A DNA stretch of 64,000 nucleotides from Urechis unicinctus (GCA_034190875.2 CM067358.1:57055613-57119612); one strand, 5' to 3'. Positions 23,243 through 35,904 are shown, counted from the stretch's first letter. The notes: generated by a model from the sequence alone, not told the origin. Program-made: numbers and translations.

Positions 23243-26200
23243 ATGGCCGAGGATGAGCGAATGGATGCCTCTAGCTGCACGGAAAACGAAACCATTCCCG
23301 GTGACAAAGGCGATATCAGTGGCGATATCACCCCAAAGAAAGACGGTGGAGTTTTGAAAGAGATCCTGAAGTCGGGAACTGGCCCTGATAGGCCTAATAA
23401 AGGAAATAAAGTATTTGTACATTATGTGGGAACCTTACTGGATGGCTCTGTGTTCGACTCAAGTCGAAACAGGGGAGAACAATTCAGCTTTACTTTAGGA
23501 AAACGTAAGTTTTAACACAAACTAGACTGACACCGAAATCCGTATGTGTGCTACATGTTGTGATTAAAAACGAGGTTCAGGTTGAATTTTTTCTTTTGCG
23601 TAACTTATATCGACATATTGGACTGTCTGATTCTGAAGTTGTGGCGCGGTCAGCTTCATAGCAATGAGTTAATAGCTACGAGAGCGTTTACTAGCCGTGA
23701 GCGATGGTCGTAACCGTACACGCGGTGAACGATACACGAGTTCCTATTTTACACGATAATTTAGGTATGGGGACAAAATTTTCAAAATTATTGAATTATC
23801 AAACAATTAGTATCACCATAACGACCTTAAAAAACCATTTAATATGACACCAAAATTATGACTCTGTGATGACTACAGACTGAGAAATTTAATTTTGAAG
23901 TCCCAAAATCGGCCTTCGTTTTCCGCCAGCCATATAAAGGATTAACTGTTTGAATAATGTGATCGAAATAGACTTTTTTCCAGCGAATTGTGAAACCGCG
24001 ATGGTTATGTGTGTGAAAATACGCAGCTTATATGAGGCTGGGGTGAACTCGTGATAAACTCGGGATGTACTGGGTGACCGAATCTGACACCAAACGTGGT
24101 TAACAGAATCTCTGTGATGTATTCATTCTGGGTGGTGCCCTTGGCGACGAGCAGCTCACGCGACGGTCGCGCAACTGTCGCAGCTCAACATCTACTCCGT
24201 GAACCCTAACTGCGGAAATCCCACGCACCAGCGGCATATTGCCTTTGAAGTTTCTGGCCAGATCGCTGACCTGTAACTGATGTTTTAAATCTACAACCCC
24301 AGTTAGATAAATTAAGTACTATATGATATATACTTAATCGTACATGTAATGCTGTAACGCCGTGTGAAGGCAAGCTATGCCTGCGCCTGCACCAAATTTA
24401 GGCTGCCACCCGATGATGGATTTTTGGACAGGGTAACCCGAATTCCGCTTCCAATTTAACTATGTCGGACGCAACAGATCGCTGTCAAATTTGCTACAAA
24501 TTGAGAAAAGATATCTATAATGACGTGTATCTTACCTTCAGTTACGTATAAATTATATCAGATTGAAAAATTAATGAAAATCGACTCTGTTTGACCTCAG
24601 GCGATCAGCCGCGTTAGAGATCTTGAGTCGGCAAGCCACACGGTATCCCGGCGCGGGTATGACAAAATCGATCATTAAAAGTTTAAAATTCGACAAAAGG
24701 GTGCCAATCGATTTGAAAATAAACTTGACCTTAGGGTTCCATTATACATGAAATGCCCCCGTATAAAGATGGATGTTAGGGGTAGGATTGATACATGAAT
24801 CAAAATCGACTTTTTTGGCCCCAAGCGATCAGCCGCGTATGCGTCACAAGCGCGGCTCCCTACGGCGAGGTTCGGCTGCTACCCGATGATGGATTTTTGA
24901 CAGGGTTACCCAAATTCATCTTCCAATTTAACTATGTTGGACGCATCAGATCGCCGTCAAATTTGCTACATATTGAGAAAAGATATCTATAATGACGTGT
25001 ATCCTACCTTCAGTTTCGTACAAATTATATTTCAGGTGGTTTGGGTGCTTTGAAATCGGATGGCTGTACATATAACAAATTGACCGAATTAAAAAATTCC
25101 AAAACGACTTGGTGGATACATCATCCCCGAGTATGGGGTCAAAGGAATTCTTCAGAATTCCACTGCGCCAGTTAATGAGAGCGATTCTTGTGGGACGTGG
25201 AAATACCTAGCGGAATATTCCCGATCGCAGCGTCACGCCGTCAGCGACGGGAAATGTCCGCCGCTTATCGGGAGATATACACATACCTAGATAATTACAC
25301 AAATGTACATATGGAATATAATTTTTAACATGTATGAATGTTTATGAACAAGTTGAGTTAGTAAACGTGTTAGCCCTACAAGACGTCTGCGTAGTTTCTC
25401 GAAACAACGCAACTCAATTATTTTTAGATCGATTCAGACAACTACCAAACACCAAACATACACAAGTGATGGAGTTATAGAATGCAATGATGTTTTACGG
25501 ACAATTTCATCCCTTTTCGGCTGGTGATTTCATCCGTGGTAATTATTTATAGTTCGATCAATTTGGGAAGCCAGAAAAGTCAGAAACACAGCAACATGTT
25601 TGTTTACAAGTTCAAGACCACATGCATTGCGCGGGTGGGGGGGGGGGCACTTAAGTGTAAAGATATAGTATACATGTGCCGCACGAAGGGGGTGGTTTTT
25701 TCAACATCTCGACTTTTACGACGGGTTAGACATTCGCATAATAACTTGTACGATGGAATATACTTTTTCTCATTCTCAACGAGTACAACGGGTACAGGTT
25801 TTCGAGGTCCCGCGGCACACCCCTATCCGAGTTAGGGTAAGTGCCCCCCACTTGGGATGCTAAGATAATGCGGGAAATCGCGAGAATTAATTGTTTCCAA
25901 AATGGCAAACATCGTATCGCGATTTGTTAGGAAACGAACTATCGATGCCATTTATTGAAGAATAGCGTCGAGTGGTGGTAAGTTTTTTGGCGCGCAAAGT
26001 CTATTTTTTGTAAAGGCTCTTGATATATGTTATTTTCTAGGTACGCAGAGTAGTCCTTCAACCCAAACGAGAACTTGCCGACTGTGTTTGACGAACTCTT
26101 CGTAACGGTATAAATTCATGTTACCGTTACACCGGAGCTATAAACGTGTGAGATTTTGTCAAAGGCGATGTAATCTGGCCAGACAAATTTTGAAAAGTTC

Positions 26201-29200
26201 ATGTTTATTTTGAACGGCAAGATCGGTTGCTGTATGCACGCACAGACAAGGTTCTTCGCAAGCGAACTTTTGCTTTCCGAATTTTATTATTTAAGTATAT
26301 GTGTCATTTGGCAATGATTTTCTTTTGGAAATACCTACCTAAGAGATGGGGATATGTATTCAACGATATCACATTGACAATTTAAAAAAGATAACACTTA
26401 AGGATTCCCGCAGCCTGGAGGGGGGAGCACTTGGCCTTGTCCTGAGTAGGGGTTTGCCGTATCCATCAGTACACAACATTGATGAGAAGCTACATGCACT
26501 CGAAATAAAAAACTCACCGCACGACGCACATATCCTTGAGCACAACGGTATATATTTATATTGTCATGCCCGGCCTAAGCGTTTACTTAATCCTTAGCCC
26601 CACAAAAAAATGTGAAGATGCCACTGGTGAGCCACTGTGTGTTGCTTTGGTATAGCGTCCCTTAAAGCAGTGTGGAATTCTCTGATTAATTATGAGCCAT
26701 GGATCAACATTCCCACGATTTTTTGTTGATTTCATTGTGGTCTGTCGACTAGGATGTATTTCATATAATTTCATAATCCCCACACAGCTTATTGAATCTA
26801 TAAACTCTATGCTCCAGATCTTCACATGTCCCACGCAAGCCAACAAATGTTACTGTCTACCCCTGGCCAGTTCTCTCGCTCTAATCGGTTGTTAGCAATC
26901 TAATATCACCACCTACAGTGCAGACATTTTCGAATGGCTATTGATCAAGCTGACATTTATATCATATTGTATTTGTTATTTTCGGGAATGCTCTGCAAAG
27001 CGACATTTTCCCTACTCTTATCAATCGCAATGACGTCAGCCCAGAATTACCATGTGTTTTTGTTTATCTCAGGGTAACGCCACCTAACGATTGCTGTGTA
27101 TTTTAATTAGAGAAGAGATCACCACAGAGTCACTCAAAGTGAACCCTTGTAGCTTAGCTTTGATCATAGGTAGGGTGGGCAAACAACGTTGGTGGTCCTT
27201 CGTAAATGATGGCTGACAACAAATGGTTTTATGACACATTTTCTTCTTTGAAATGACTAAATTGCATGAGAATTTATATTTCTATGCTGCAATTTGTATA
27301 ATTGAAGTTGGGCCCAAGTAACAGCTCCCATTTCATTAGTGCAATGGCTTCTTGTTCAACATTTTTTATATCCCTTTAAGTATAGCAAATTTGTGGAATC
27401 CCCAATTATTGATATTAAGTTGATATTGACATTTTTAGTGCATGTTACAGATTTTATTAAGAATGTTGTGTTGAACTCTTCTCATACAGAGCAGGTCATT
27501 GAAGCATGGGACTTGGGAATAGCCTCTATGAGACTTGGGGAGTTGGCGAAGTTCACCTGTCGGGGTGATTACGCTTACAAAGAGTCTGGTTCACCACCTA
27601 AAATAGGACCTAATGAAACTCTAATCTTTGAGGTGGAACTCTTTTCATGGAAAGGTGACTATATTCAACTGTTTTCCTGCATAAGTGAATTTTCAATGAT
27701 TCAATACATAACAGTGCTGGCTATGATTCCAATGAGAAATAATGTCGGGAGTATAATGTAATGTGGCATACATAGCCCAATTCCCTACTGTATTTTGCAT
27801 AAAGGTGATGACATATCTGAAGATAAGGATGAAGGTGTTTTGAGGAGCACTATTGCTGATGGGGAAGGATTTCTAACACCAAATGATGGGGCTACATGTG
27901 AAAGTAAGTACATTTGTCATTAAGTTGGTGACAAAAGATAATGTAGCATTATGATGTTTGTTAATTAAAATATGCTTTATAGTCTGTGCTTAGTCAACAA
28001 GAAGTTGTTTTTAGCTACAAGTTGTAAAGAAAATTTCCCTTTGATTAATATGTATTTACTCCTGGTTTTCAGTCCATGTGAAGGGATTCCATGAAGAGCG
28101 TGTTTTCCAGGATGAAGATATAGCTTTTATTGTGGGAGAAGCAGCTGAGGTTGGCATTATTGATGGAATTGAGATAGCCATCAAGAAATTCAAGAAGAAT
28201 GAGAAGTCTAAACTCCAAATCAAGTCCAAGTATGCTTACGGGGCAAAAGGCAGCAGTGAATACAACATTCCACCAAATGCAGATCTCGCCTACGAAATAA
28301 CATTAAACAAATTTGAAAAGGTGATGTTTATTTGCTTGATCTAGTGGACATTGACATTAGGGTGTAAGCTATGCTTATCATAACTGCTTTGCTTGCATAT
28401 TTTAATGGCAGTTCACTTGAAGCTAAGATTGGTGCTTTGAATCAAAATTTTGTCCAGGCTAAAGAAGCGTGGGAGATGGATGTGGAGGAGAAATTAGAGC
28501 AGTCTGAAATTGTCAAAGCCAAGGGAACTACCTACTTTAAGGTAATGTTCTCTGAATCTGCCATCAGTTTTATTTGTTTAGTGAACACAATATATGGGTA
28601 GGTAGAATTTGATGTTGATGATGATGACATCCACTATGCTTTGACACCCATATGATATGTTCATGCAGGTTTGTACAGGGAGGCAACTAAAATCTAACTT
28701 CTAAATAGTTGCCTGATCAGCTCAAAATGGTTTCATTGTCTAATTTGATTTTCTGTCTTCCTCTGTCCATAATCACAAAGAATCATTTTCATAATATATT
28801 TGTTTCAAGCATTTTATAACTTAATTCTTGACTCACTAATTCAGACTAGGCCATTTTATTGGAGTAGGTTCAGAGCCATGTGGGAATTCTTGTCTGAGAG
28901 AAAAGCTGCTCGATTCGAATGTTTCTGTGGTTTTAGTCCCATTTACAGACTTGCAACCTCAGTTTGTGTAATATTTATAACTGAAGATGTAGGAGCAGTG
29001 GAATGAATTGATACCCAATGAATTACATGTAATTCTGCCCCACATCGGGGAATGGCCAGACTGCTGCAGAGAGGGTGTTAATCTCTCCGGGTTTGTTTTG
29101 GTCACTTCAACAATGTATGCTTTTCTGCAGAGGAATTAGCTGATCCCTGAATCACTTGCATTTGTAAACACATTTATCTTAATTCTCATAAGGAAATGTA

Positions 29201-31377
29201 ACTTCCTTCTTCCAGGTCCGTCAGAATTGTTAAAGTGGGTTGAACCATTTACCTTTGTAAGATGAGCTGGAATATTTTTCAGATATTAGAAAGTATTCTT
29301 ATCATCTTCATATGATATAGTTAAAGTAATTAAATCATTAACAGATTAGTTTGTTTTTATTTTGATATTTTGTCACTTATTTTCCATTCATATTCCGTGA
29401 CCTTTGTAAACGCCCGAAACCACCCTCGTGTTTGTGTGCTGTTAATCCTTAACTTACTCCTGTGTCGTCGGTTTATTCACATTCCCACTTTTACGCAACA
29501 CATTTTCTTATCAATTTCTGGGGAAAAAATATGTTATGATCAGACACATGCAACTAAGATTATAGGTTATCAGCCCCCCCACCCCTGCTGTTCATGATCA
29601 ATGACTCTCTTATTGTTTGGAACTATATGCCATAAATAGCAATCAACTGACACATTAATCTGGTTGATTACATTTTCAGGAAGGTAAATATGAGTTAGCG
29701 ATTCGTTACTACAAGAAGATTGTGGAATTCCTGGCTGGCGAGGATAGCATTGCTGAGGAAGAACTGAAGAAGAGACATGGGGCATTACTATTGGCTGCTC
29801 ATCTCAACCTGGCCATGAGCTTCATCAAAGCAGACCTCTTCACTGAGGCCCGCGATGAGTGTGAAAAAGCCATGGAGCTCGACCCCAAAAATGAGAAAGC
29901 CTTATTCCGCAGGGGAACAGTAAGTGTTGTTAAAGACACCCTCATAACATATTGGATGCATGTCTGTAAAAGAACTTTATTGATTTATTGTGATAATAGT
30001 GTGACTTTTAATTGCAGTTGTCACCGTCATTTCTTACTTATTATTTGTTACCATGTACTGTTATGTGAGAGGTAAATGAGCCCGAATATTGTCTGTCAGA
30101 AATTGGTTCATAATAGTTCAAATACACAAGGTCACTTTGACAGTTTTGCCATATGTATCGGTGTTAATCTTTCGCTTGACGTTGTTTGTATGCAGGCTCT
30201 AATGAGTTTCCATGACTATGATGGAGCTACGGCAGATTTCCAAGCAGTCCTGGAAGTGGATCCAAGCAACAAAGCTGCCAAGAACCAACTGGCCATCTGC
30301 CAGCATCGCATCAAGCAGTACAAGGAGAAGGAGAAGAGCACGTACAAGGGGATGTTCTCAAAGTTTGCTGAAATAGATGCTAAGGTGAGTTAAGTGCTGA
30401 ATTACAATGGCCACTCCAATGAACCTATACTTGTGGATCAAATATCAATCTGCATGGCTGCAATGCCTTAGGTGCATTATGAAATAATACATTGCATAAC
30501 TGGGTAGTGCATGCTTAAATGACTAGACAAATCATACACTTTGATTTTGGAGCTGCTTAATTCGGCACCATTTTCAGTATTGTCATTTGTCATTGTGCTG
30601 ATGTTGTGGTCAGAAAAGTGTGGGGTCCTTCATTAGATACAGCAATGGCGATGCTCTGTCAGATATTGGTGACTGGTCGAACGAGATGGCCAAAGATATG
30701 ATGCCCTTGGATCAGGAGATGGCTGCCTTTGGCGAGAAAATGCCAGCGCCTAAATATAATGTCAGTAATCCCCAAGAGACGGAAGCCACCGACGGGGATG
30801 ATTATTGACCAGTGAATGTATTGCGTCAAGACTAATTTGTGTAAAGATTGTCTGAGCAATGCTACAAGTTGGTAGGGGTCTGAGGAGTCTGGTGCTGTTG
30901 TTGCCGTGGTAATAACACTGGCGTGTTTAACATGGGATGTAGATCAGTCTGGTCGTAGGTGTTTGGCTGACTAAGCCAATAGGAATAGTTCTCCTGCCCC
31001 TTTTGTTACCAGATGAGTGGTTGAAGGTGGTTTCAAATACCGTATTGACTTGTGTGCAAGAGGCATTTATAGAACCCAAATTCAGCTCAAAAGTCGTATC
31101 TGTCTTACACACCAGTCAATTCAGTTATTCAGCTGCAATCCAAACCAATATTAAAAATTGACAGAGTTTTTGTTCTTAAAATTCCCTTGGGTGTAAATTG
31201 GTTTGGTTGTGATGTGTGTCACAGAAAGCCCCAGTCAAAGAAGAAGATACTAGTGTATCCAATGGGCAGGGAACAAGCGATCCAGATTCCTCGGGCTCCG
31301 AGATTAGCTCAGAGGCTCAGGTGTCTAGGGATATGGATTCACCTGTACAGGAAGAAACAATGGCTGATACCGCTTAA
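23243..31377 (+). CDS. FKBP4: FKBP4/FKBP5-like peptidyl-prolyl isomerase, Hsp90 co-chaperone
   Basis: Cytosolic/nuclear immunophilin that binds the C-terminal MEEVD of Hsp90 and tunes client proteins. Exons: 23243-23504, 27490-27654, 27805-27903, 28073-28320, 28458-28541, 29680-29919, 30196-30384, 31225-31377; 479 aa by this path (human FKBP4 is 459). FK1 (about residues 40-140) keeps the active-site residues: HYVG Tyr, VFDSS Phe-Asp, FSF Phe, QVIEAWD Val-Ile-Trp and DYAY Tyr. The loop [12 protein letters not shown] has Pro at the FKBP52 Pro119 position. FK2 (about 160-257) lacks most catalytic residues, as in FKBP52. TPRs (about 260-410) keep KGTTYFKEGKY and HLNLAM, which carry carboxylate-clamp residues. 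The tail is acidic and Ser-rich, ending EETMADTA. The exon 3 acceptor (TGCATAAAG) has a weak pyrimidine tract, but phase and homology support it. An alternative last exon is listed separately. FKBP4 versus FKBP5 cannot be decided for an invertebrate single copy. Confidence 0.94.
24401..25030. repeat. direct duplication in FKBP intron 1
   Basis: 24,401-24,559 and 24,873-25,030 share a long matching stretch that includes CCCGATGATGGATTTTTG, CTTCCAATTTAACTATGT and AAAAGATATCTATAATGACG. The shared GCGATCAGCCGCGT also precedes each unit's end. No coding capacity. The remainder of the 4-kb intron shows no gene. Confidence 0.85.
25637..25849 (-). mobile_element. G/C-tract repeat family, copy E with both ends
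   Basis: The most complete copy, about 213 bp in reverse orientation relative to the others. It has GGGGGGGCACTTA (G tract 25,637-25,647) at one end and TAAGTGCCCCCC at the other, i.e. terminal inverted repeats built on homopolymer tracts. Internally it carries CGTCGTA-type repeats in reverse complement and GTTTTCGAGGTCCCGCGGCA. There is no ORF, suggesting a MITE-like non-autonomous element. Confidence 0.6.
26417..26465 (+). repeat. G/C-tract repeat family, fragment F
   Basis: GGGGGGAGCACTTGGCCTTG followed by TCCTGAGTAGGGGTTTG matches the left end of copy A (2,125-2,155). Confidence 0.55.
30614..30808 (+). CDS. alternative last exon of the FKBP gene (8a)
   Basis: Follows acceptor TTGTGGTCAG in phase 0 after the exon ending at 30,384, whose donor AAG/GTGAGT is strong. 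It adds 64 residues starting [17 protein letters not shown], Met/Asp/Glu-rich, ending DGDDY and TGA. It contains a stop, so it and the exon at 31,225-31,377 cannot be in the same reading frame of one mRNA: use of 8a gives a 493-aa protein with a different tail. A variant signal ATTAAA lies at 31,150-31,155. Coding use is inferred from frame, acceptor and length; I recognise no domain in it. Confidence 0.6.
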   Translation, partial: KSVGSFIRYSNGDALSDIGDWSNEMAKDMMPLDQEMAAFGEKMPAPKYNVSNPQETEATDGDDY

Positions 31378-31429
31378 CATGTTCCTTAGGGATAAACTTG
31401 TGCTCTTGTGTGTCCAAATCTCCCTTTTC

Positions 31430-31435
31430 AATAAA
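31430..31435 (+). terminator. candidate FKBP polyadenylation signal
   Basis: AATAAA 53 bp after the stop codon of exon 8b, with no competing hexamer between. Confidence 0.65.
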
Positions 31436-32028
31436 ATGCTGTTGCGTGTGGAAGTGAGTACTCGGAACAAATGTTTTATTGCAGATGTCATTCTGTTAAT
31501 TGTAAAAATCAAGTGTCACCCTTTTTTATGTATGCATTGTGTATCTCGGGAGAACTAAGAGGATTGTATTTGTTCTACCATTAACAATTGTGTAACAATT
31601 CTGTAATGCCTATATAGTTTTCATTTGTCAGTACCAGTTTTCTGTTGTGATACTTGAGATTTCTTGCAACCCATGTCGGCCAGTGTTGGGAGGGTTAGGG
31701 AATGCTACATTTCCCGGTCCTACTTGTAGCAGTGTTCCATTCCTGTCATATAAAAGACCACATTTTCTAATTGTTACTCGTTTCTTCATTTCCACATAAA
31801 AGTACCTTTCATGAAACAGCTGTGGAGAAAATGTGTCCACTACTTAAATAAATGATAATCTGTTCAAACTTTTGACCCTAGCTTATTTTTAGGGTATTTG
31901 TAAAATCCTGTCACCTATTTTTGATGCGACACAGAAATAACCAAATATGGCACATGGTAGACAGCCTAAAACGAAGAATAATACGGTGATAAAAGCACTG
32001 TCCAGTTACTAGATCTATTCACTTCTAG

Positions 32029-32238
32029 AAGATTGTAGAATTCCTGGCTGGTGAGGATAGCATTGCTGAGGAAGAACAAAAGAAGAGACATGGGGCGTTA
32101 CTATTGGCTGCTCATCTCAACCTTGCCATGACCTTCATCAAAGCGGAAGTTCGAGAGGAGTGTGAAAAAGCCATGGAGCTCGACCCCGAAATATTGGAAG
32201 GCACTAATAGCATCTTGATTAGCATGAAAACAAAATAA
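32029..32238 (+). pseudogene. displaced partial copy of the FKBP TPR exon
   Basis: 32,029-32,198 is a close copy of part of FKBP exon 6 (from AAGATTGTGGAATTCCTGGC, about 29,715, to the GAGCTCGACCCC region, about 29,890). It has a few substitutions and an in-frame loss of about four codons where exon 6 reads DLFTEARDE. The copy stays open for 70 codons and then runs into unrelated sequence ending TAA. TTCTAG immediately before it could act as a 3' splice site, in the same phase as a normal FKBP exon. It lies beyond the FKBP polyadenylation signal, so it is most simply a tandem-duplication relic. Use as a remote alternative exon is possible but unproven. Confidence 0.85.
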
Positions 32239-34073
32239 GAATTTCACAAATCTCTGTGAAGGGAAGTCTTTGAAACCCAAGTACCATTACTCGACAATAT
32301 TTTGAATACAGATCGGCACAAAATACTTTATCTGATATATTACCTTAAATGTTAGATCTATGAAGAGAGAAAATATTCATGTACATATTGTAATGAATTA
32401 GTGGGTTGGTGTCTATAACCGAGGTTAACAAACATGGCTGGTGACAACATATATTTATTTCTAGTTCTCAAACAACAACAACAACCTTTACTTCATCATT
32501 CCATCTAAATGCCACAACAACATGTAGTGGCTGTCTTTTAGCCAGCACAGTCCATACAACTTGCAAAATCACCTAAAACACATAGCAATGCAAGACACTT
32601 ATATTGTAAGTGCAATGAATACAATGGCATACAGACATGTCATGGATGAATAAAACAAAATGGACACATACTGACTAGATATCCTGGCAAAAAAGCACTA
32701 GTTTATCACAATAACACTACAACACCACATCTAATGCCTGCCAACATGTACCCACAACCTGATAGATAAGGAAATAAATAAATTGCAAATAAACTAACAA
32801 CATAAACCATAACAAACAAGATTCCACAAGTCGAGATTCCTGTGTGGCAGACGGTTGAGTGATAAATGTATCCTAACTCAGACGATAAGAAGAAACGTCC
32901 ATCAGTTGTGTAGTCCACAAGTAGATATCAGCATTGTTTCAGATGACATAAAATAAAGATTGGAAGAAAACAACTAGAGGTGTCAATAACCAAAACAGCA
33001 TTACAAACACAACAATGAGATTCACAGAACAATGGAATGATGAAGCAGCACTGGAAAAATCCAACAACAGTGAGCACGACAGCAAGAAGACTGTAACACT
33101 ACTGTCATTGACAGAAATAACAGTTACCGTAATCTTCTCTGGGCAACATATGACAATAAAGATTTGTGACGAGCCATGCTGGCTGTGTCACTTACAAAAT
33201 ATACCCTATGGTACATATATGGCTATATTGACTGCAGGCTTCAGAAAGCCACCAATCTCTCAAAAAGGTGTTCCAATGTTTATCCATCAAGTTGGTTAAC
33301 ACCATCAAACCACAGCACTCCAGTCGATAATTAGTTGTGAGGGAGAAATGGCATGTTCATATGAGCATAATATCTAATAACATAAAGTGCAATGCTTCAC
33401 AAAAATAATACATCCATGTTTGCTGACTTCATGCAGATATTAAAGTGTAGCACAAAATTAGATCAATTCATGTAAATACATGTTGCCCGGTACCTGTTTG
33501 TGACTTTTTTTTCGTGAGGAGAGGTAACAAATGGCAGGGGGCTGAGGTAATCATAAGCTACAGGCTACATGGTGACACTTTGACTAATTTAGGACCTTTC
33601 TACACATAATCTCACTGAACACAATCCGATTCACATTTGACATCGACGACATGTTCAACTGAACACACCGAACAGCTGAACTAAAAAAAAATAATGATAC
33701 CATCTTATAATATTGAGGTTAAATGACTTAACCTTTGACTAAATCTTCACAAGAATAACCTTATGACCCCCAGCAATCTGGACTAAATCCAGGGGCTCTG
33801 CTTGTCTCCATCAAATATCCTTCTCTATAAAAATACAGAGACAAGGCCAGCCTCTGGCGATTCAGAACCCAGTGGGTAACCCGGAAGATTCAGAACATTG
33901 AGATCCTTGGACATCACAATAAAGTTTATGACACGAACAGCAACAAGATGACACCAATAACTCAATGAAGTGCATAATAAGATGCAAATATCACATGAAT
34001 GGGGGAACCCAGTAGCTCTGTAGCCACATGTAATGAGTTTACGAGTTCTATAATGGATGTTATGTGAGGACAT
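32239..34073. other. FKBP/zinc-finger convergent intergenic region
   Basis: No supported gene. It probably includes the 3' UTR of the zinc-finger gene, which reads leftward; a minus-strand AATAAA lies at 32,454-32,459. The open frames here show no family similarity. Confidence 0.45.
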
Positions 34074-35904
34074 TTACCTTTGGGTGCATTGCATGAAATG
34101 TGTCAGAAAGCCAAACTTCTCATTAAATGTCACCTGGCAAAAGTGACATTGGAAGGGATCGTGGTTACCATGGCAACCGCGGTGGAGTATGTAAGTGCTG
34201 TAGTCGGGGAAATATATGTTGCAGTATTCACAGTGATACAAACGGCTCTGCTTTACCATGACGGCCAACACATCATTAGGGTCGATTTTGGAGATCTCAT
34301 GGGCTAACGCTGTACTAAGAGCCATTTCTTCATCTTCTTCCTCATTGTCCGTTTCCATGTTCTGGTCGTCATAGCAATACTCCGCCTCGTCTGTTTCTTC
34401 ATCCTCCATGTAACCATGACTGAAGGAGTCTGCATCAGAAAACTGGATGGCAATGGGACTTTTGCGTGGAACGCAGGATTTACGGCGTGAGATTTCCCCT
34501 GGTAGTCTCCTGGTGCTGGAGGGTTTTTGAGGAAGGATAGCACTTGCTTCTCCGTCTGATTCCACCGACTCCTTGCTAGACAGCAGCTGATCGAGTACAC
34601 TGCTTGTAACATTGGGCGACTCTGGTGTCTCGTTCCCAACGCTTGGAGACGAGCGCTCCTCGGCTTCATCCAGAGTCAATGGCGATGGAATAGAGAGGTC
34701 ATTCTCAGCATGGCCTCCATCCAGCGTATTGCATTTGTCAGCATTCTCAATGGTGTCTTTGTTCTCACTGACAGATTCTACAATGGTAGAAGAGACAGCA
34801 GGTGTCTGTTGTATCATGGGGTTGGTGTTGAGCAGGGAGAAGAGAGCTGCAGTGGCTGGCAGCGACACCATAGCTGTGGTCTGTGTCTGTGTCAACGTTG
34901 GTAGAGTAGACATGCGTGAGGAGGACCCAGTACAGGCCACGTCACTCCACAACTGGGGCATCAGACTCTCATTGTCTGATAAGTTGGTTACATACTTCAC
35001 TAAATCTTCCACATTGGGTCTGACATCAGGAACATTGACTAGTGAAAAATTTTCGGGCTTGAATTGCTGAAAGATGGGACCATTCTGCTGGAAAAGGGAC
35101 ACAACTGAAGCTTCTGTGGGTGCCGTAGTGCATACTGATCCTGCACCTGGTAACTGGCTGATATTGTTGAATGTGGTACTGGTATTGGAAAAGTTGACTA
35201 TGTTGGGTGTCTGCATTTGGATGGGTATCATGAGTTTATGAGTCATGGCATCGAGGTCAGGTCGTACAACCACAGCTTCAGAACCACCAACGGTCACCAT
35301 GTTGGCTCTGCTGACAGGTTTGGGAAGGATAGTTTTGTTGGCTGTGGGTAAGCTCGTTACGTTTGTGATTTTAAGCTTGAGTGAGCCGGTGTCTTTGCTT
35401 CCCGTATTGGTACATGTCAGCAGGTTCTGCACAGCTGCTTTTAGAGGTATAGAGGCTTTAGGGGGTTTGGGTGGAGAGGGAGATTTCTTTTTGGTCTTGT
35501 CGCTAGATCGAGTTTGTCTCTCTGGGTGGCTCTTGGTAATATGACACCTTAACCCAGATGGCCGATCTGACTGGAAGCTGCACTGGGCTACGGGGCATTT
35601 GTAAGATGTGGTATGGGTTGTCTCATGGCTTTTGTGGTTGGATTTTGATGCAAAGCGTTTCCCACAGTAGTTGCACTGAAATGGCTTTTCTCCAGTGTGA
35701 ATTCTGATATGTTTGGTCAGATTGCCATTGAACCGTGTCTTGTACTCACAAAACTGATAACAAAATACAACTGGTAATTAGAATTTGTAATTTGGATCAA
35801 TTTGGCCATGAAATGTTTAAGCGGAGGAAAGTTAATTGATGATTTGGCTCAGCTCGACATACCGTGCAGCGGAGGAATTTGTCGTCACTCTTCATGTTGC
35901 TCAT
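34074..35904 (-). CDS. C2H2 zinc-finger protein with Ikaros/Hunchback-like C-terminal fingers
   Basis: Probable nuclear DNA-binding regulator. Two exons, 35904-35863 and 35753-34074, give 573 aa; the 109-bp intron splits finger 1 between its first and second Cys. Finger 1 (C13-H33) and finger 2 (C41-H61) are textbook C-x2-C-x12-H-x3-H joined by TGEKPFQ. Finger 3 (C67-H90) is C-x4-C-x12-H-x4-H. A long low-complexity Ser/Thr/Asn-rich middle follows, with an acidic block ([12 protein letters not shown]...) before two C-terminal fingers. Finger 4 (522-542, [20 protein letters not shown]) and finger 5 (550-570) have the spacing and HRGCH/PFQC signature of Ikaros/Hunchback-type dimerisation fingers. 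Finger 5 ends in Cys instead of His (C2HC). No ortholog name can be assigned. The ATG at 35,904 gives a short exon; no in-frame stop lies just upstream, so a further 5' exon is possible. Confidence 0.88.
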
